Shown here: positions 18,742 to 26,833 of the stretch, piece by piece | Layout: every line of letters starts with the position of its first letter | Position numbering within the stretch: position 1 is the first letter of the stretch | NCBI GenBank assembly: GCA_965656035.1 | Contig: CBFHIO010000001.1 | Span: 4,903-68,902, forward strand | From: SCGC-AAA076-P13 sp965656035 | Lineage (GTDB): Bacteria; Pseudomonadota; Gammaproteobacteria; Magnimaribacterales; D2472 | Direction: 5' to 3' | DNA length: 64,000 nucleotides | Notes under the pieces: generated by a model | Told to the model about the DNA's origin: nothing | The model's input: only the letters and a program-made list of their open reading frames with translations | The model's database searches: none | Translations under genes and position numbers: made by a program

Positions 18742-19378
18742 GAAATAATTTTACTGGATGGCCTGTCTCCCAAACTTCAGATGCAACCATTACACTTTTT
18801 AAAAGAGAGCTATCAAGAAAATTGTTTAACCATTTTTGAATTTTTGGAAATTCACTATTACTATCAAACCATGTCGGATCGGCAATTCTAAATTGTCTAA
18901 TAAAAGGCAATATGCATATATCAATTTTATTAATATGATCAGAATAAAACCATTTTTTGTTACTTATTTGGTTTTCAATACTCTTTAAAATTTGTTCACA
19001 AGACTCTCTGTGAGAAGTCTCATCTTTATCTGTATATCTTGAAGCATATTTATATCTATCTAAATGGAATTTAAACTTATCATCAAACAGTTTAATCGTA
19101 TTAGCTGTATGCAATTCTTGTTCTACGTTTAGAGTTTCTTCAAAAATATTTTTTTTCTCCTCTATACACCAATTAACAATCTCTAAGCTTTCATCTATGA
19201 CAGTACCGTTATCTAGAATAAGAACTGGAACTGTCCCCTTTGGAGAAACTTTTAGCATTGACGAGGGTTTGTTCTTTAGATTCACCTCCCTCAGTTCAAC
19301 AACTAATTTTGCTAAATGTAATGCCATTCTTGCTCTCATCGCATAAGGACATCTTTTAAATGAGTAAAGTATTGGCAT
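18728..19378 (-). CDS. Glutathione S-transferase-like protein
   Basis: It has 216 residues with an N-terminal thioredoxin fold. SFKRCPYAMRARMAL places a Cys at residue 10 in a CPYAMRAR motif, and GTVPVLIL is the cis-Pro loop. The mostly helical remainder fits a GST C-terminal domain. The Cys-type motif resembles omega-like or glutaredoxin-like GSTs that reduce mixed disulfides rather than conjugate, but this is inference. It starts one base after the trhO stop, so it is cotranscribed with trhO and the tRNAs upstream. Confidence 0.82.
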   Translation of the reverse strand: MPILYSFKRCPYAMRARMALHLAKLVVELREVNLKNKPSSMLKVSPKGTVPVLILDNGTVIDESLEIVNWCIEEKKNIFEETLNVEQELHTANTIKLFDDKFKFHLDRYKYASRYTDKDETSHRESCEQILKSIENQISNKKWFYSDHINKIDICILPFIRQFRIADPTWFDSNSEFPKIQKWLNNFLDSSLLKSVMVASEVWETGHPVKLFPTNL

Positions 19379-19379
19379 T

Positions 19380-20318
19380 TTAAGTTTTATTTTTCTGAAC
19401 TTCTTCTTTAGGGCCTATATGCTTTTGATTCCTTTTCTTAGCCAAGTCAACTTGCTTTTGTCTGCTCATATACCTTGCTTTCTGTTCTTTGGTTGTTTTA
19501 GCAAAACAAGCTGGGCATGAGACTCCACGAATAAACTCCTTTGATAACTTATCTTCATCAGTTATTGGCATTCTGCAACCATGACACATATCATATGAAC
19601 CTTCTGTTAAATCATGCTTAACTGCAACTCTATCATCAAATACAAAGCATTCACCGTCAAATAAAGATTGATCTTTATCAATTTTTTCAAAATAATTTAG
19701 TATCCCCCCTTTTAGATGATGAACGTGTTCGAATCCATCTTTTAGCATCATTGAGGAAGCTTTTTCACATCGAATGCCACCGGTACAAAACATGGCAACT
19801 TTTTTATTTTTTTTATCTTCATCCGTAAAATTTTGATTTCTAACCCAATCAGGAAATTCTCTAAACCTTACAGTATTTGGATTAATGGAATTTTTAAAAG
19901 TTCCGATTGAGTATTCATAATCATTTCTGGTATCAATTAATATAGTATCTTTATCTTGAATTAAATCGTTCCAGTCTTTTGGGTCGACATACTCCCCTAC
20001 AACTTCATTTGGGTTAATTGAATTATCACCAATAGTAACAATTTCATTTTTAAGTTTAATTTTTAATCTTACAAATGGATTGATTTTAGAATTAGAGAAT
20101 TTGATATCTACGTTTTCAAAGCCTTCTATAGATTTAATAAATATAATTGCATGTTCAAGTTTATTTTTTTTTCCAGAGATTGTTCCATTCAAACCTTCTT
20201 TACCAACCAATATAGTTCCATAAATCTCTAGTTGTTTAAGTTTTTTTCTAATAATATTTTGAAGTCTGTTGGGGTCTTCTATTGATGAAAATTTATAAAG
20301 TGCAGCTACTTTGAACAT
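19380..20318 (-). CDS. trhO: tRNA uridine(34) hydroxylase TrhO (rhodanese family)
   Basis: O2-dependent enzyme that makes 5-hydroxyuridine at the wobble position of several tRNAs (formerly YceA). The N-terminal ferredoxin-like domain covers about residues 1-95 (GTILVGKEGLNGTISG). The rhodanese domain at about 115-210 has the active Cys178 in MFCTGGIRCEKAS. The C-terminal part carries four Cys in CHGCRMP and CPAC, probably binding a metal, and ends in a basic KKRNQKH tail. It has 312 residues. The gene follows tRNA-Pro(TGG) and tRNA-Arg(TCT) by 23 bases, and tRNA-Pro(UGG) belongs to the class of tRNAs this enzyme modifies. Confidence 0.93.
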   Translation of the reverse strand: MFKVAALYKFSSIEDPNRLQNIIRKKLKQLEIYGTILVGKEGLNGTISGKKNKLEHAIIFIKSIEGFENVDIKFSNSKINPFVRLKIKLKNEIVTIGDNSINPNEVVGEYVDPKDWNDLIQDKDTILIDTRNDYEYSIGTFKNSINPNTVRFREFPDWVRNQNFTDEDKKNKKVAMFCTGGIRCEKASSMMLKDGFEHVHHLKGGILNYFEKIDKDQSLFDGECFVFDDRVAVKHDLTEGSYDMCHGCRMPITDEDKLSKEFIRGVSCPACFAKTTKEQKARYMSRQKQVDLAKKRNQKHIGPKEEVQKNKT

Positions 20319-20341
20319 GACATAATTTTACTACAAGAAAA

Positions 20342-20418
<77 letters not shown>

Positions 20419-20419
20419 G

Positions 20420-20496
20420 TGGTCGGGGTAGTAAGATTCGAACTTACGACCACTCGCTCCCAAAGCGAGTGCGCTACCAGACTGCGCTATACCCCG
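20420..20496 (-). tRNA. tRNA-Pro (anticodon TGG)
   Basis: A complete cloverleaf: acceptor CGGGGTA/TACCCCG, anticodon loop TTTGGGA on a CTCGC/GCGAG stem, T-loop TTCGAAT, discriminator A and encoded CCA. It is the first gene of the tRNA-Pro, tRNA-Arg, trhO, GST transcript. Confidence 0.96.
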
Positions 20497-20505
20497 AGGT
20501 TGCAA

Positions 20506-20534
20506 ATATTAAAGTTTATCCAAAAAATAAGCAA
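20506..20534 (-). promoter_or_regulatory. Candidate promoter of tRNA-Pro/tRNA-Arg/trhO
   Basis: Minus strand: TTGCTT (20534-20529), 17 bases, then TAATAT (20511-20506), nine bases before the tRNA-Pro 5' end. The 80-base gap to folD carries both this and the forward folD signal (GATAAT at 20564-20569). Confidence 0.4.
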
Positions 20535-20576
20535 TCATCATATGAATAAATATTCATAAATGAGATAATATTTTAT

Positions 20577-21419
20577 ATGGTCGCAAAAATTCTAGATGGT
20601 AAAAAATTAGCTTCTTTAAGTGAAGAAGATATAAAAAAAGAAGTATCAGAATTGATAAAAAATGGTATAAATCCGACACTTGCTACTATTCTTGTTGGAA
20701 GTGATCCTGCTTCAGAAACTTACGTTAGAATGAAAAGAAATACTTGCAAAAAAGTTGGTATGGAATCCATAGCTGTTGAACTTCCTGAATCTACTACTAC
20801 AGAAGAGTTAATATCAACTATTGATGATTTAAATAACAATTTAAAAGTGCATGGAATTTTATTGCAACATCCAGTGCCATCTCATATTGATGAAAGAAAA
20901 TGTTTTGATGCTATTGATATTGAAAAAGATGTTGATGGTGTTACTTGTTTGGGTTTTGGAAATATGTCAATGGGTGTTGATGCGTATGGCTCATGCACAC
21001 CAGCAGGAATTATAAGATTAATAAAGCATTATGGGCTTGAAGTTCAAGGCTTAAATGCTGTCGTTGTAGGGAGAAGTCCTATTCTAGGCAAGCCTATGGC
21101 TATGATGCTTCTAAATTTAAATGCCACCGTAACTATATGTCACTCAAAAACAATAAATATCGAAACAATTATTAAAAATGCCGACCTAATTGTTGGGGCA
21201 GTTGGTATACCGAAATTTATAAAGACAGATTGGATTAAACAAGATGCGATTGTAATAGATGCAGGCTTCCATCCTGAAAAATGTGGCGATATTGACTTAA
21301 ATAATATGGATCAGGTATCTTCTGCATATACCCCAGTACCAGGGGGGGTTGGGCCTATGACCATTAACACATTAATTTTGCACACAATGCAGTCTGCAAA
21401 AAAATTACTAGATAACTAA
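20577..21419 (+). CDS. folD: Methylenetetrahydrofolate dehydrogenase / methenyl-THF cyclohydrolase
   Basis: Bifunctional enzyme interconverting 5,10-methylene- and 10-formyl-tetrahydrofolate. It has 280 residues. The N-terminal domain carries SETYVRMKRNTCKKVGM with the catalytic Lys, and QHPVPSHID. The NADP domain carries VVGRSPILGKPMA and the C-terminal PGGVGPMT signature. No ribosome site is visible; a GATAAT ends seven bases before the ATG, so the message may be leaderless. Its stop codon abuts the stop of the convergent DUF4389 gene with no spacer. Confidence 0.96.
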   Translation: MVAKILDGKKLASLSEEDIKKEVSELIKNGINPTLATILVGSDPASETYVRMKRNTCKKVGMESIAVELPESTTTEELISTIDDLNNNLKVHGILLQHPVPSHIDERKCFDAIDIEKDVDGVTCLGFGNMSMGVDAYGSCTPAGIIRLIKHYGLEVQGLNAVVVGRSPILGKPMAMMLLNLNATVTICHSKTINIETIIKNADLIVGAVGIPKFIKTDWIKQDAIVIDAGFHPEKCGDIDLNNMDQVSSAYTPVPGGVGPMTINTLILHTMQSAKKLLDN

Positions 21420-21785
21420 TTATTCTTTTATAACTTCTGGTTCTTTAGAGGTGTCATTATCTAGCTCTCCTTCAATCACTTCACTCTCGTTGTGACTTTC
21501 GTTAACCTTGCTTTCATCTCCCTTAAAAGGGAATGGTTTTTCATCTGTGTGAAATAATAAAAAGGCCAAAGAGTCATGAAAGAATTCTAATAGATGCGAA
21601 TTAAAATTTGCGATAGATGTATTTGGCTTTGAAGTAAATAGATAAAATAAAAATTGAATTACTGCCAAGCCTATACATATGGTAAGTACAAAATTAATTA
21701 CAAAACCATACAGCAACATAAACAAAAACCTAATCCACTTGCTTGTTTTTAAAATTTCTTCTTTATCTATTTCTATTTGAGTCAT
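21420..21785 (-). CDS. DUF4389 family membrane protein
   Basis: It has 121 residues. The cytoplasmic N-terminal stretch is acidic and then basic (MTQIEIDKEEILKTSKWIRF). Two hydrophobic segments follow at about residues 19-53, then TSKPNTSIANFNSHLLEFFHDSLAFLLF, the recognisable DUF4389 region. The tail is Glu/Ser-rich (about residues 90-121). Function unknown. It starts nine bases after the gpsA stop and is probably in one operon with htpG and gpsA. Confidence 0.75.
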   Translation of the reverse strand: MTQIEIDKEEILKTSKWIRFLFMLLYGFVINFVLTICIGLAVIQFLFYLFTSKPNTSIANFNSHLLEFFHDSLAFLLFHTDEKPFPFKGDESKVNESHNESEVIEGELDNDTSKEPEVIKE

Positions 21786-21794
21786 AATTTTTTC

Positions 21795-22814
21795 CTAGTA
21801 TGTAAATTCTACATCAACTTCATGTGGATTATTCACAAGATCATCAATAAATGTTTGAGATGATGCATTATTAAAAACAATATTATGTAAAGAGTCGACC
21901 AATGGCATGCTTATCTTTAGCTTTGCTGACTCAGCTTTAATAACTTCAAGTGTTCTAATCCCCTCAGCAACCTGGCCAACTTTAGATTTTGCCTCATCAA
22001 GGTTCAAGCCTTCTCCTAAATGCATTCCTAGTTGAAAATTTCTAGATAAAACAGATGTACATGTTGCTACTAAATCGCCCATGCCAGCAAGTCCAAGAAA
22101 AGTTATAGGATTAGCGCCTTTTGCAACTGCAAATCTGCTCATTTCAGCCATACTCCTTGTAAGTATCAATCCAACAGCGTTTTCACCAACTTTTAAGGAT
22201 TCTGCTATTCCGCAAATAATCGCATATATATTTTTAAGTGCGCCAGCTAATTCAACACCTTGAATATCGTCTGAAGAATATATCTTAAAAGTATCCGATG
22301 AAAGAGTTTCTTTCACATCATTTATTAATAATTCATCATTGCTGGCAATGACTGTTCCAGTTACTTTATTTTCTGCAATCTCTTTGGCAAGATTTGGACC
22401 GCTTAAAACTCCAACACTATTTTTTGAAGATTGGATATTTGTTTTAATAATGTCAGACATTGATCTAAAAGGATCTAATTTAATTCCTTTGGTGCAAGAA
22501 ATAATATGCGCACCCTCTTCTACCAATGGCGCAATTCTTTTAACTATATTTTCAAATATTAAACTAGGCGTCGCTATTAAAACGATATTTGCTTTTTTAA
22601 TGACTGATTCTAAATTCTCTGAGGCCGCAATATTAGATGATAGTTGAAGCTCTGGGTGGTATGTAGTATTAGCTCCCTCAGAGTTAATTCTTAGAGCTTG
22701 CTCTGAATCCCTAACCCATAATGAAACATCATAACCATTAGATGCTGCAATATTTGCAAGCACAGTTCCAAAGCTTCCTCCCCCCAGAACTGCAACTTTT
22801 TTTATTTTGCTCAT
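21795..22814 (-). CDS. gpsA: NAD(P)-dependent glycerol-3-phosphate dehydrogenase
   Basis: Makes sn-glycerol 3-phosphate from dihydroxyacetone phosphate for phospholipid synthesis. The Rossmann motif is LGGGSFGTVLA (residues 10-20). The catalytic lysine region is VELAGALKNIYAI (near 190), and SRNFQLG marks the substrate pocket. It has 339 residues, the family length. It lies two bases after htpG. Confidence 0.96.
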   Translation of the reverse strand: MSKIKKVAVLGGGSFGTVLANIAASNGYDVSLWVRDSEQALRINSEGANTTYHPELQLSSNIAASENLESVIKKANIVLIATPSLIFENIVKRIAPLVEEGAHIISCTKGIKLDPFRSMSDIIKTNIQSSKNSVGVLSGPNLAKEIAENKVTGTVIASNDELLINDVKETLSSDTFKIYSSDDIQGVELAGALKNIYAIICGIAESLKVGENAVGLILTRSMAEMSRFAVAKGANPITFLGLAGMGDLVATCTSVLSRNFQLGMHLGEGLNLDEAKSKVGQVAEGIRTLEVIKAESAKLKISMPLVDSLHNIVFNNASSQTFIDDLVNNPHEVDVEFTY

Positions 22815-22816
22815 TA

Positions 22817-24643
22817 CTATGAGAGATATTTATCTAACTGCCTTAGATATTTTGATGGATCTTGAGGTGAACCGCCTTCAGCTATAACAGCATAATCAAA
22901 TAAAAAATCTACAAATGAATTAAATTGCTTTCCTTTCATATCTTTAAGCTTTTTAACCAGTTTATGCTTCATATTAATTTCAAAGATTGGGTTAGATGAT
23001 CCTAATGTTTGACCAGAAGCTTCAAGAATTTTTCTTAATTGGGCTCCTGGTTCATGTTTTGGTAAAACAATACAAGAAGCAGAATCTGTTAAGCGCTTAC
23101 TGATTATTACATCAGAAACTTTGCTTTCTAAATGTTTTTTTATTTTAGTTAATATATCTTGGTCTGCCTCTGAAACCTTTTTTGCCTCGCTTTCATCGTC
23201 AATATCTTCTTTGGCCACATTTACAAGCTCTTTACCTTGATACTCCATTAATCCAGCCATAACCCACTCATCAATTCTATCTGTTAGAAGCAGAACCTCA
23301 GTTCCTTTTGACTTTAATCCTTCGATATGTGGAGAGTTCGCTGCAGCTTCATAAGTATCAGCTACGCAGTAATATATTTTTTCTTGATCATCAGCCATTC
23401 GTTCTAAATAATCATCAAGACCTTGATCGGTGTCTTTGCTATTAGCGTATGTTGAAGAAAATAATAATAAACTTGCTATTAAATCTTTGTTTTCTCTATC
23501 TTCAGCTGGTCCTTCTTTTAGGACTAAGCCATATTCTTTCCAAAATTCCTTGTACTTATCAAAAGAATCTTTTTTGAGAACCTTTAAAGAATCGAGCATC
23601 CTTTTTGTAACAGCTTTTTTAATAGTATCAACTAAATGATGTTCTTGAAGAATTTCCCTGGAAACATTTAAAGGTAAATCATTGGTATCAATAATTCCTC
23701 TTACAAATCTTAAATACAGTGGTAAGAAGTTAGATGCATCATCCATTATAAAAACTCTCTGTATATAGAGTTTTACGCCTCTTGGGGATTCACGATTCCA
23801 AAGATCAAACGGTGGTTTTGATGGAATATACAATAAATTAGTATACTCATTTTTTCCTTCAACTTTGTTATGCGCCCAAAGCAATGGATCATCTTGATCA
23901 TAAGTAATAAATTTATAGAACTCTTTATACTCATCATCCTTAATAGATCTTTTAGACTTTAACCAAAGTGCATCTGCGTCATTTATTCTTTGTGACTCAG
24001 TATCTTCACCTATTAAATTAAGAGGGAAATTAATATATTGAGAATACTTCTCAAGCAAAAATCTTACTCTCCCCTCGTCAGCAAATTCTGTATTCTCTTC
24101 GTTTAAATAGATAACAATATCAGTACCATTTGTTTCTTTTGTTACCTCTGAAAGTTTATATTTTTCCTCACCTGAACTTTCCCACATGATTGCTGCATCA
24201 CTCTGCTCGTATACAGATTTTGAGATAACTTGAACTTTATCGGCAACCATGAAAACTGAGTAGAAGCCAACACCAAACTGACCAATTAAATTAGAGTCTT
24301 TTTTCTTATCACCGGTAATGTTTTCTAAAAAGGATGCTGTGCCTGATCTTGCAATTGTCCCAATATTTGAAACTATCTCATCTTCACTCATTCCAATGCC
24401 ATTATCAGAAATAATAATTTTCTTTTCTTCTTTTAAGACTTGAACATCAATCTTTAGATTTTTTGTGTGTTTGGCAATAGATTTATCTTCAACAGATTTA
24501 AATCTAAGTTTATCAATAGCATCAGATGCATTTGAAACTAGCTCTCGAATAAATATCTCCTTATTTGAATAAAGAGAATGAATCATCAGCTTTAATAGCT
24601 GTTTTGTCTCAGTTTGAAATGATTTAGTTTTTGATTTTGCCAT
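22817..24643 (-). CDS. htpG: Molecular chaperone HtpG (Hsp90)
   Basis: ATP-dependent Hsp90 chaperone. The N-terminal GHKL ATPase domain has ELVSNASDAIDKL (about 33-45), DNGIGM (about 79-84) and GQFGVGFYS (about 118-126). The middle domain includes NVSREILQE, and the C-terminal dimerisation domain ends at 608 residues (E. coli 624). A GAGGG ribosome site precedes the ATG. No sigma-32 promoter was recognised upstream. Confidence 0.97.
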   Translation of the reverse strand: MAKSKTKSFQTETKQLLKLMIHSLYSNKEIFIRELVSNASDAIDKLRFKSVEDKSIAKHTKNLKIDVQVLKEEKKIIISDNGIGMSEDEIVSNIGTIARSGTASFLENITGDKKKDSNLIGQFGVGFYSVFMVADKVQVISKSVYEQSDAAIMWESSGEEKYKLSEVTKETNGTDIVIYLNEENTEFADEGRVRFLLEKYSQYINFPLNLIGEDTESQRINDADALWLKSKRSIKDDEYKEFYKFITYDQDDPLLWAHNKVEGKNEYTNLLYIPSKPPFDLWNRESPRGVKLYIQRVFIMDDASNFLPLYLRFVRGIIDTNDLPLNVSREILQEHHLVDTIKKAVTKRMLDSLKVLKKDSFDKYKEFWKEYGLVLKEGPAEDRENKDLIASLLLFSSTYANSKDTDQGLDDYLERMADDQEKIYYCVADTYEAAANSPHIEGLKSKGTEVLLLTDRIDEWVMAGLMEYQGKELVNVAKEDIDDESEAKKVSEADQDILTKIKKHLESKVSDVIISKRLTDSASCIVLPKHEPGAQLRKILEASGQTLGSSNPIFEINMKHKLVKKLKDMKGKQFNSFVDFLFDYAVIAEGGSPQDPSKYLRQLDKYLS

Positions 24644-24682
24644 ATTAACCCTCTTTAATATCCAATAAGTAATAATGAATTA

Positions 24683-24711
24683 ATAAAATTCAAGGTTTAA
24701 ATGAATTTTAT
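24683..24711. repeat. Inverted repeat at the 3' end of the DUF4149 gene
   Basis: ATAAAATTCA (24683-24692) and TGAATTTTAT (24702-24711) form a perfect 10-base AT-rich inverted repeat with a nine-base loop. It includes the DUF4149 stop codon and lies upstream of htpG. It could be a weak terminator or mRNA end; there is no T-run. Confidence 0.4.
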
Positions 24712-25115
24712 AGATATGTAACTCTTACAATTTGTACAACTGATACTATAAAAATTACAAGGGTGTTAAACACGCTTAGGTTATGAAAAAACTTAAATAA
24801 CTTCTCCCAACCCCTATCTTTAGCAATATTTGTTACAGGTATTATTAAAAACCCTATCAAAGCAAATACTACAGCAACAAGGGCGAAGTAAGCGTCAATA
24901 GTTTTAAAAAAAAGGTAACTAATAAGCAAGGCTACAAGTGCAATTAACAAAATTAATAAATAATATCTTGGAAAGATTTTTCTCAAAAAATTAGAAGCAT
25001 TCTGGTCATCTAGTACTTTAAAAACAACTGGTGCAGTTAAGAGGACTTGAGCAAATATTATGCCTAAAACCAAGGAGTAGCATAATATAAGAAGGCTTAA
25101 GATAACTATATTCAT
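24708..25115 (-). CDS. DUF4149 family membrane protein
   Basis: It has 135 residues with four predicted spans and resembles the DUF4149/TMEM205-like family: FAQVLLTAPVVFKVLDDQNASNFLRKIFPRYY, then two hydrophobic hairpins. Function unknown. Its ATG lies only seven bases after the CCA end of tRNA-Asp, so it must be part of the tRNA transcript, and tRNA 3' processing would leave a seven-base leader. Confidence 0.75.
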   Translation of the reverse strand: MNIVILSLLILCYSLVLGIIFAQVLLTAPVVFKVLDDQNASNFLRKIFPRYYLLILLIALVALLISYLFFKTIDAYFALVAVVFALIGFLIIPVTNIAKDRGWEKLFKFFHNLSVFNTLVIFIVSVVQIVRVTYL

Positions 25116-25122
25116 ATTTAAG

Positions 25123-25197
25123 TGGCGGTCCGACGGGGAATCGAACCCCGAACGCCGCCGTGACAGGGCGGAATTATAACCGTTTAACTACCGGACC
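25123..25197 (-). tRNA. tRNA-Asp (anticodon GTC)
   Basis: A complete cloverleaf: acceptor GGTCCGG/TCGGACC, anticodon arm CCGCC-CTGTCAC-GGCGG, T-arm GGGG-TTCGATT-CCCC, discriminator G and encoded CCA. It follows tRNA-Val(TAC) by 55 bases. Confidence 0.96.
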
Positions 25198-25252
25198 AGT
25201 TATTAACATTCGAATAATATATTTAAAAAATAATATTTCAACTATTAATTAT

Positions 25253-25329
25253 TGGTGGGTGATGACAGGATCGAACTGCCGACCCTCTCGGTGTAAACGA
25301 GATGCTCTACCAAACTGAGCTAATCACCC
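25253..25329 (-). tRNA. tRNA-Val (anticodon TAC)
   Basis: A complete cloverleaf: acceptor GGGTGAT/ATCACCC, anticodon arm TCTCG-TTTACAC-CGAGA, T-loop TTCGATC, discriminator A and encoded CCA. It is first in the tRNA-Val, tRNA-Asp, DUF4149 transcript. Confidence 0.96.
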
Positions 25330-25338
25330 ACGATGCGT

Positions 25339-25366
25339 ATTATATTGATTAATTTGAAGTATACAA
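25339..25366 (-). promoter_or_regulatory. Candidate promoter of tRNA-Val/tRNA-Asp
   Basis: Minus strand: TTGTAT (25366-25361), 16 bases, then TATAAT (25344-25339), nine bases before the tRNA-Val 5' end. Confidence 0.45.
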
Positions 25367-25407
25367 AAGAAATTTTTAATATTTATCGAGTGATTCTTAA
25401 AATTTAA

Positions 25408-25917
25408 TTAAGCACCATATTTTGTTGCCTCTGCAACTTCGTTAAGATTGCCTGTCTTACAATTATAGATATACCCATAGATTTTTATGGAGTTCGGTAC
25501 CAGTTGGTGGTTTTTTATTTTTAGAACATCATCAACAACACTTTTTTCATTATCAGTAAAACTTAGCCAATCTATTTCATTTGAATTAATATTAAATTTT
25601 TCATCAATATCTCCATTCGAAAATTTTTCTAATCCACAATCTGTATGGTGAATAACAAACCATTCCTTGGTTCCTAATAATTTATAGGATATTAATAAAG
25701 ATCGAATAGCATCATCACTAGCTCGCCCACCCGCATTTCTTATAACATGAGCATCCCCTTCTGATAAACCGGCAAATTTTGCTGGATCAAGCCTTGCATC
25801 CATGCAAGTAAGAATTGCAAACTTTTTTATTGGTGCTGCAAGTAGATCGCCTTTAGAATTAAAATTCTTTGCATAAAGCTTATTTGAGGCAATTACTTCT
25901 TTTAGTATTTTTGACAT
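25408..25917 (-). CDS. Beta-class carbonic anhydrase
   Basis: Interconverts CO2 and bicarbonate. It has 169 residues. The zinc ligands and dyad are in place: Cys38, Asp40 and Arg42 in TCMDARLD, and His91 and Cys94 in HHTDCG. RNAGGRASDDAIRSL is the usual family segment. The compact size fits the short beta class (Rv1284-like). It lies 20 bases after the EamA gene on the same strand. Confidence 0.88.
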   Translation of the reverse strand: MSKILKEVIASNKLYAKNFNSKGDLLAAPIKKFAILTCMDARLDPAKFAGLSEGDAHVIRNAGGRASDDAIRSLLISYKLLGTKEWFVIHHTDCGLEKFSNGDIDEKFNINSNEIDWLSFTDNEKSVVDDVLKIKNHQLVPNSIKIYGYIYNCKTGNLNEVAEATKYGA

Positions 25918-25937
25918 ATTTTCACAACCTAAAATAA

Positions 25938-26816
25938 TTATTTTACAATGCTTAATCTAGCAAAGTAGATTCCTATAAGAGTTATAAATACAAATAATAT
26001 TTGCATTAGATTCAAAATTTCAGAAAAAATTAATGCTGCTAGCAAAGTAGCTGTTAAAGGCTGCATTAATAAGCCTATTGAACCATTTGATGCAGAAATC
26101 TTACCAATACCAAAGGTAATTAGAAATTGACCTCCAAATTGACATAAAAAAGCCATTAGCAACAGGTTAATCCACTCAAAACTAGATATAGGTAAAAAAG
26201 ATTTAGAATGCATCAACATTGGCACTATAGAAAAAAGGCAACAAAAAAATGTAGTATAAAAAATAATATTTAATGAGGTTTCTTTATTTAATTTTGAAAT
26301 TACTAATAAATAAATTGCATAAAATAAAGCTGCAATCATGCACAGAAAATCGCCAAGTATTTTTCCATTAGCATAGTTATTAGAAAAAATTATTAACCCA
26401 ATGATTCCAGTATAAGTAATTAAAAACGATTTACCAAAACCTTTTGTGGGGAGTTCTTTATAAAAAATAAAGGCTAGAAGCGCAACAAATACAGGCGCAG
26501 AATTTACAATAATTGTTGCATTGGCTACAGAGGTTATATTCATGCTGTAATGCCAGAGAGTTAAATCAGTAGTGAATGCTAATGAGGCAAGAGCAGCATA
26601 AAAAATGGTTTTTTTGCTTTTTACTTTAAAAAAAAATTTTTTATTAACTGCATAATTGAAACCTACTAATAAAGGAAGAGCGAGCAACATTCTCCAAAAT
26701 GTAATAGCCGCAGGAGATAAATTACTCCACTTTACAAATATAGGCGCAAACCCAATTAGAGTTGCTCCTAATGCAAGCATAAGAAAATAATTTGTTACCT
26801 GAAAATTTTTAATCAT
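25938..26816 (-). CDS. EamA-family (drug/metabolite transporter) permease
   Basis: It has 292 residues and about ten predicted spans arranged as two EamA repeats: LGATLIGFAPIFVKWSNLSPAAITFWRMLLALP in the first and a Gly-rich second half (IGKISASNGSIGLLMQPLTATLLAALIFSEIL). These proteins usually export amino acids or other metabolites; the substrate is unknown. A start at codon 13 (MLALGATLIG, 26780) is also possible, because a minus-strand TATAAC ends only three bases before the first ATG. It is divergent from xseA with 17 bases between. Confidence 0.85.
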   Translation of the reverse strand: MIKNFQVTNYFLMLALGATLIGFAPIFVKWSNLSPAAITFWRMLLALPLLVGFNYAVNKKFFFKVKSKKTIFYAALASLAFTTDLTLWHYSMNITSVANATIIVNSAPVFVALLAFIFYKELPTKGFGKSFLITYTGIIGLIIFSNNYANGKILGDFLCMIAALFYAIYLLVISKLNKETSLNIIFYTTFFCCLFSIVPMLMHSKSFLPISSFEWINLLLMAFLCQFGGQFLITFGIGKISASNGSIGLLMQPLTATLLAALIFSEILNLMQILFVFITLIGIYFARLSIVK

Positions 26817-26821
26817 GAAGT

Positions 26822-26827
26822 TATACT
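26822..26827 (+). promoter_or_regulatory. -10-like TATACT placed for a leaderless xseA start
   Basis: TATACT lies exactly six bases before the xseA ATG, with CTGAAA (26799-26804) 17 bases upstream as a -35-like element. Its complement TATAAC overlaps on the other strand. No ribosome site is present. Confidence 0.4.
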
Positions 26828-26833
26828 CTGACT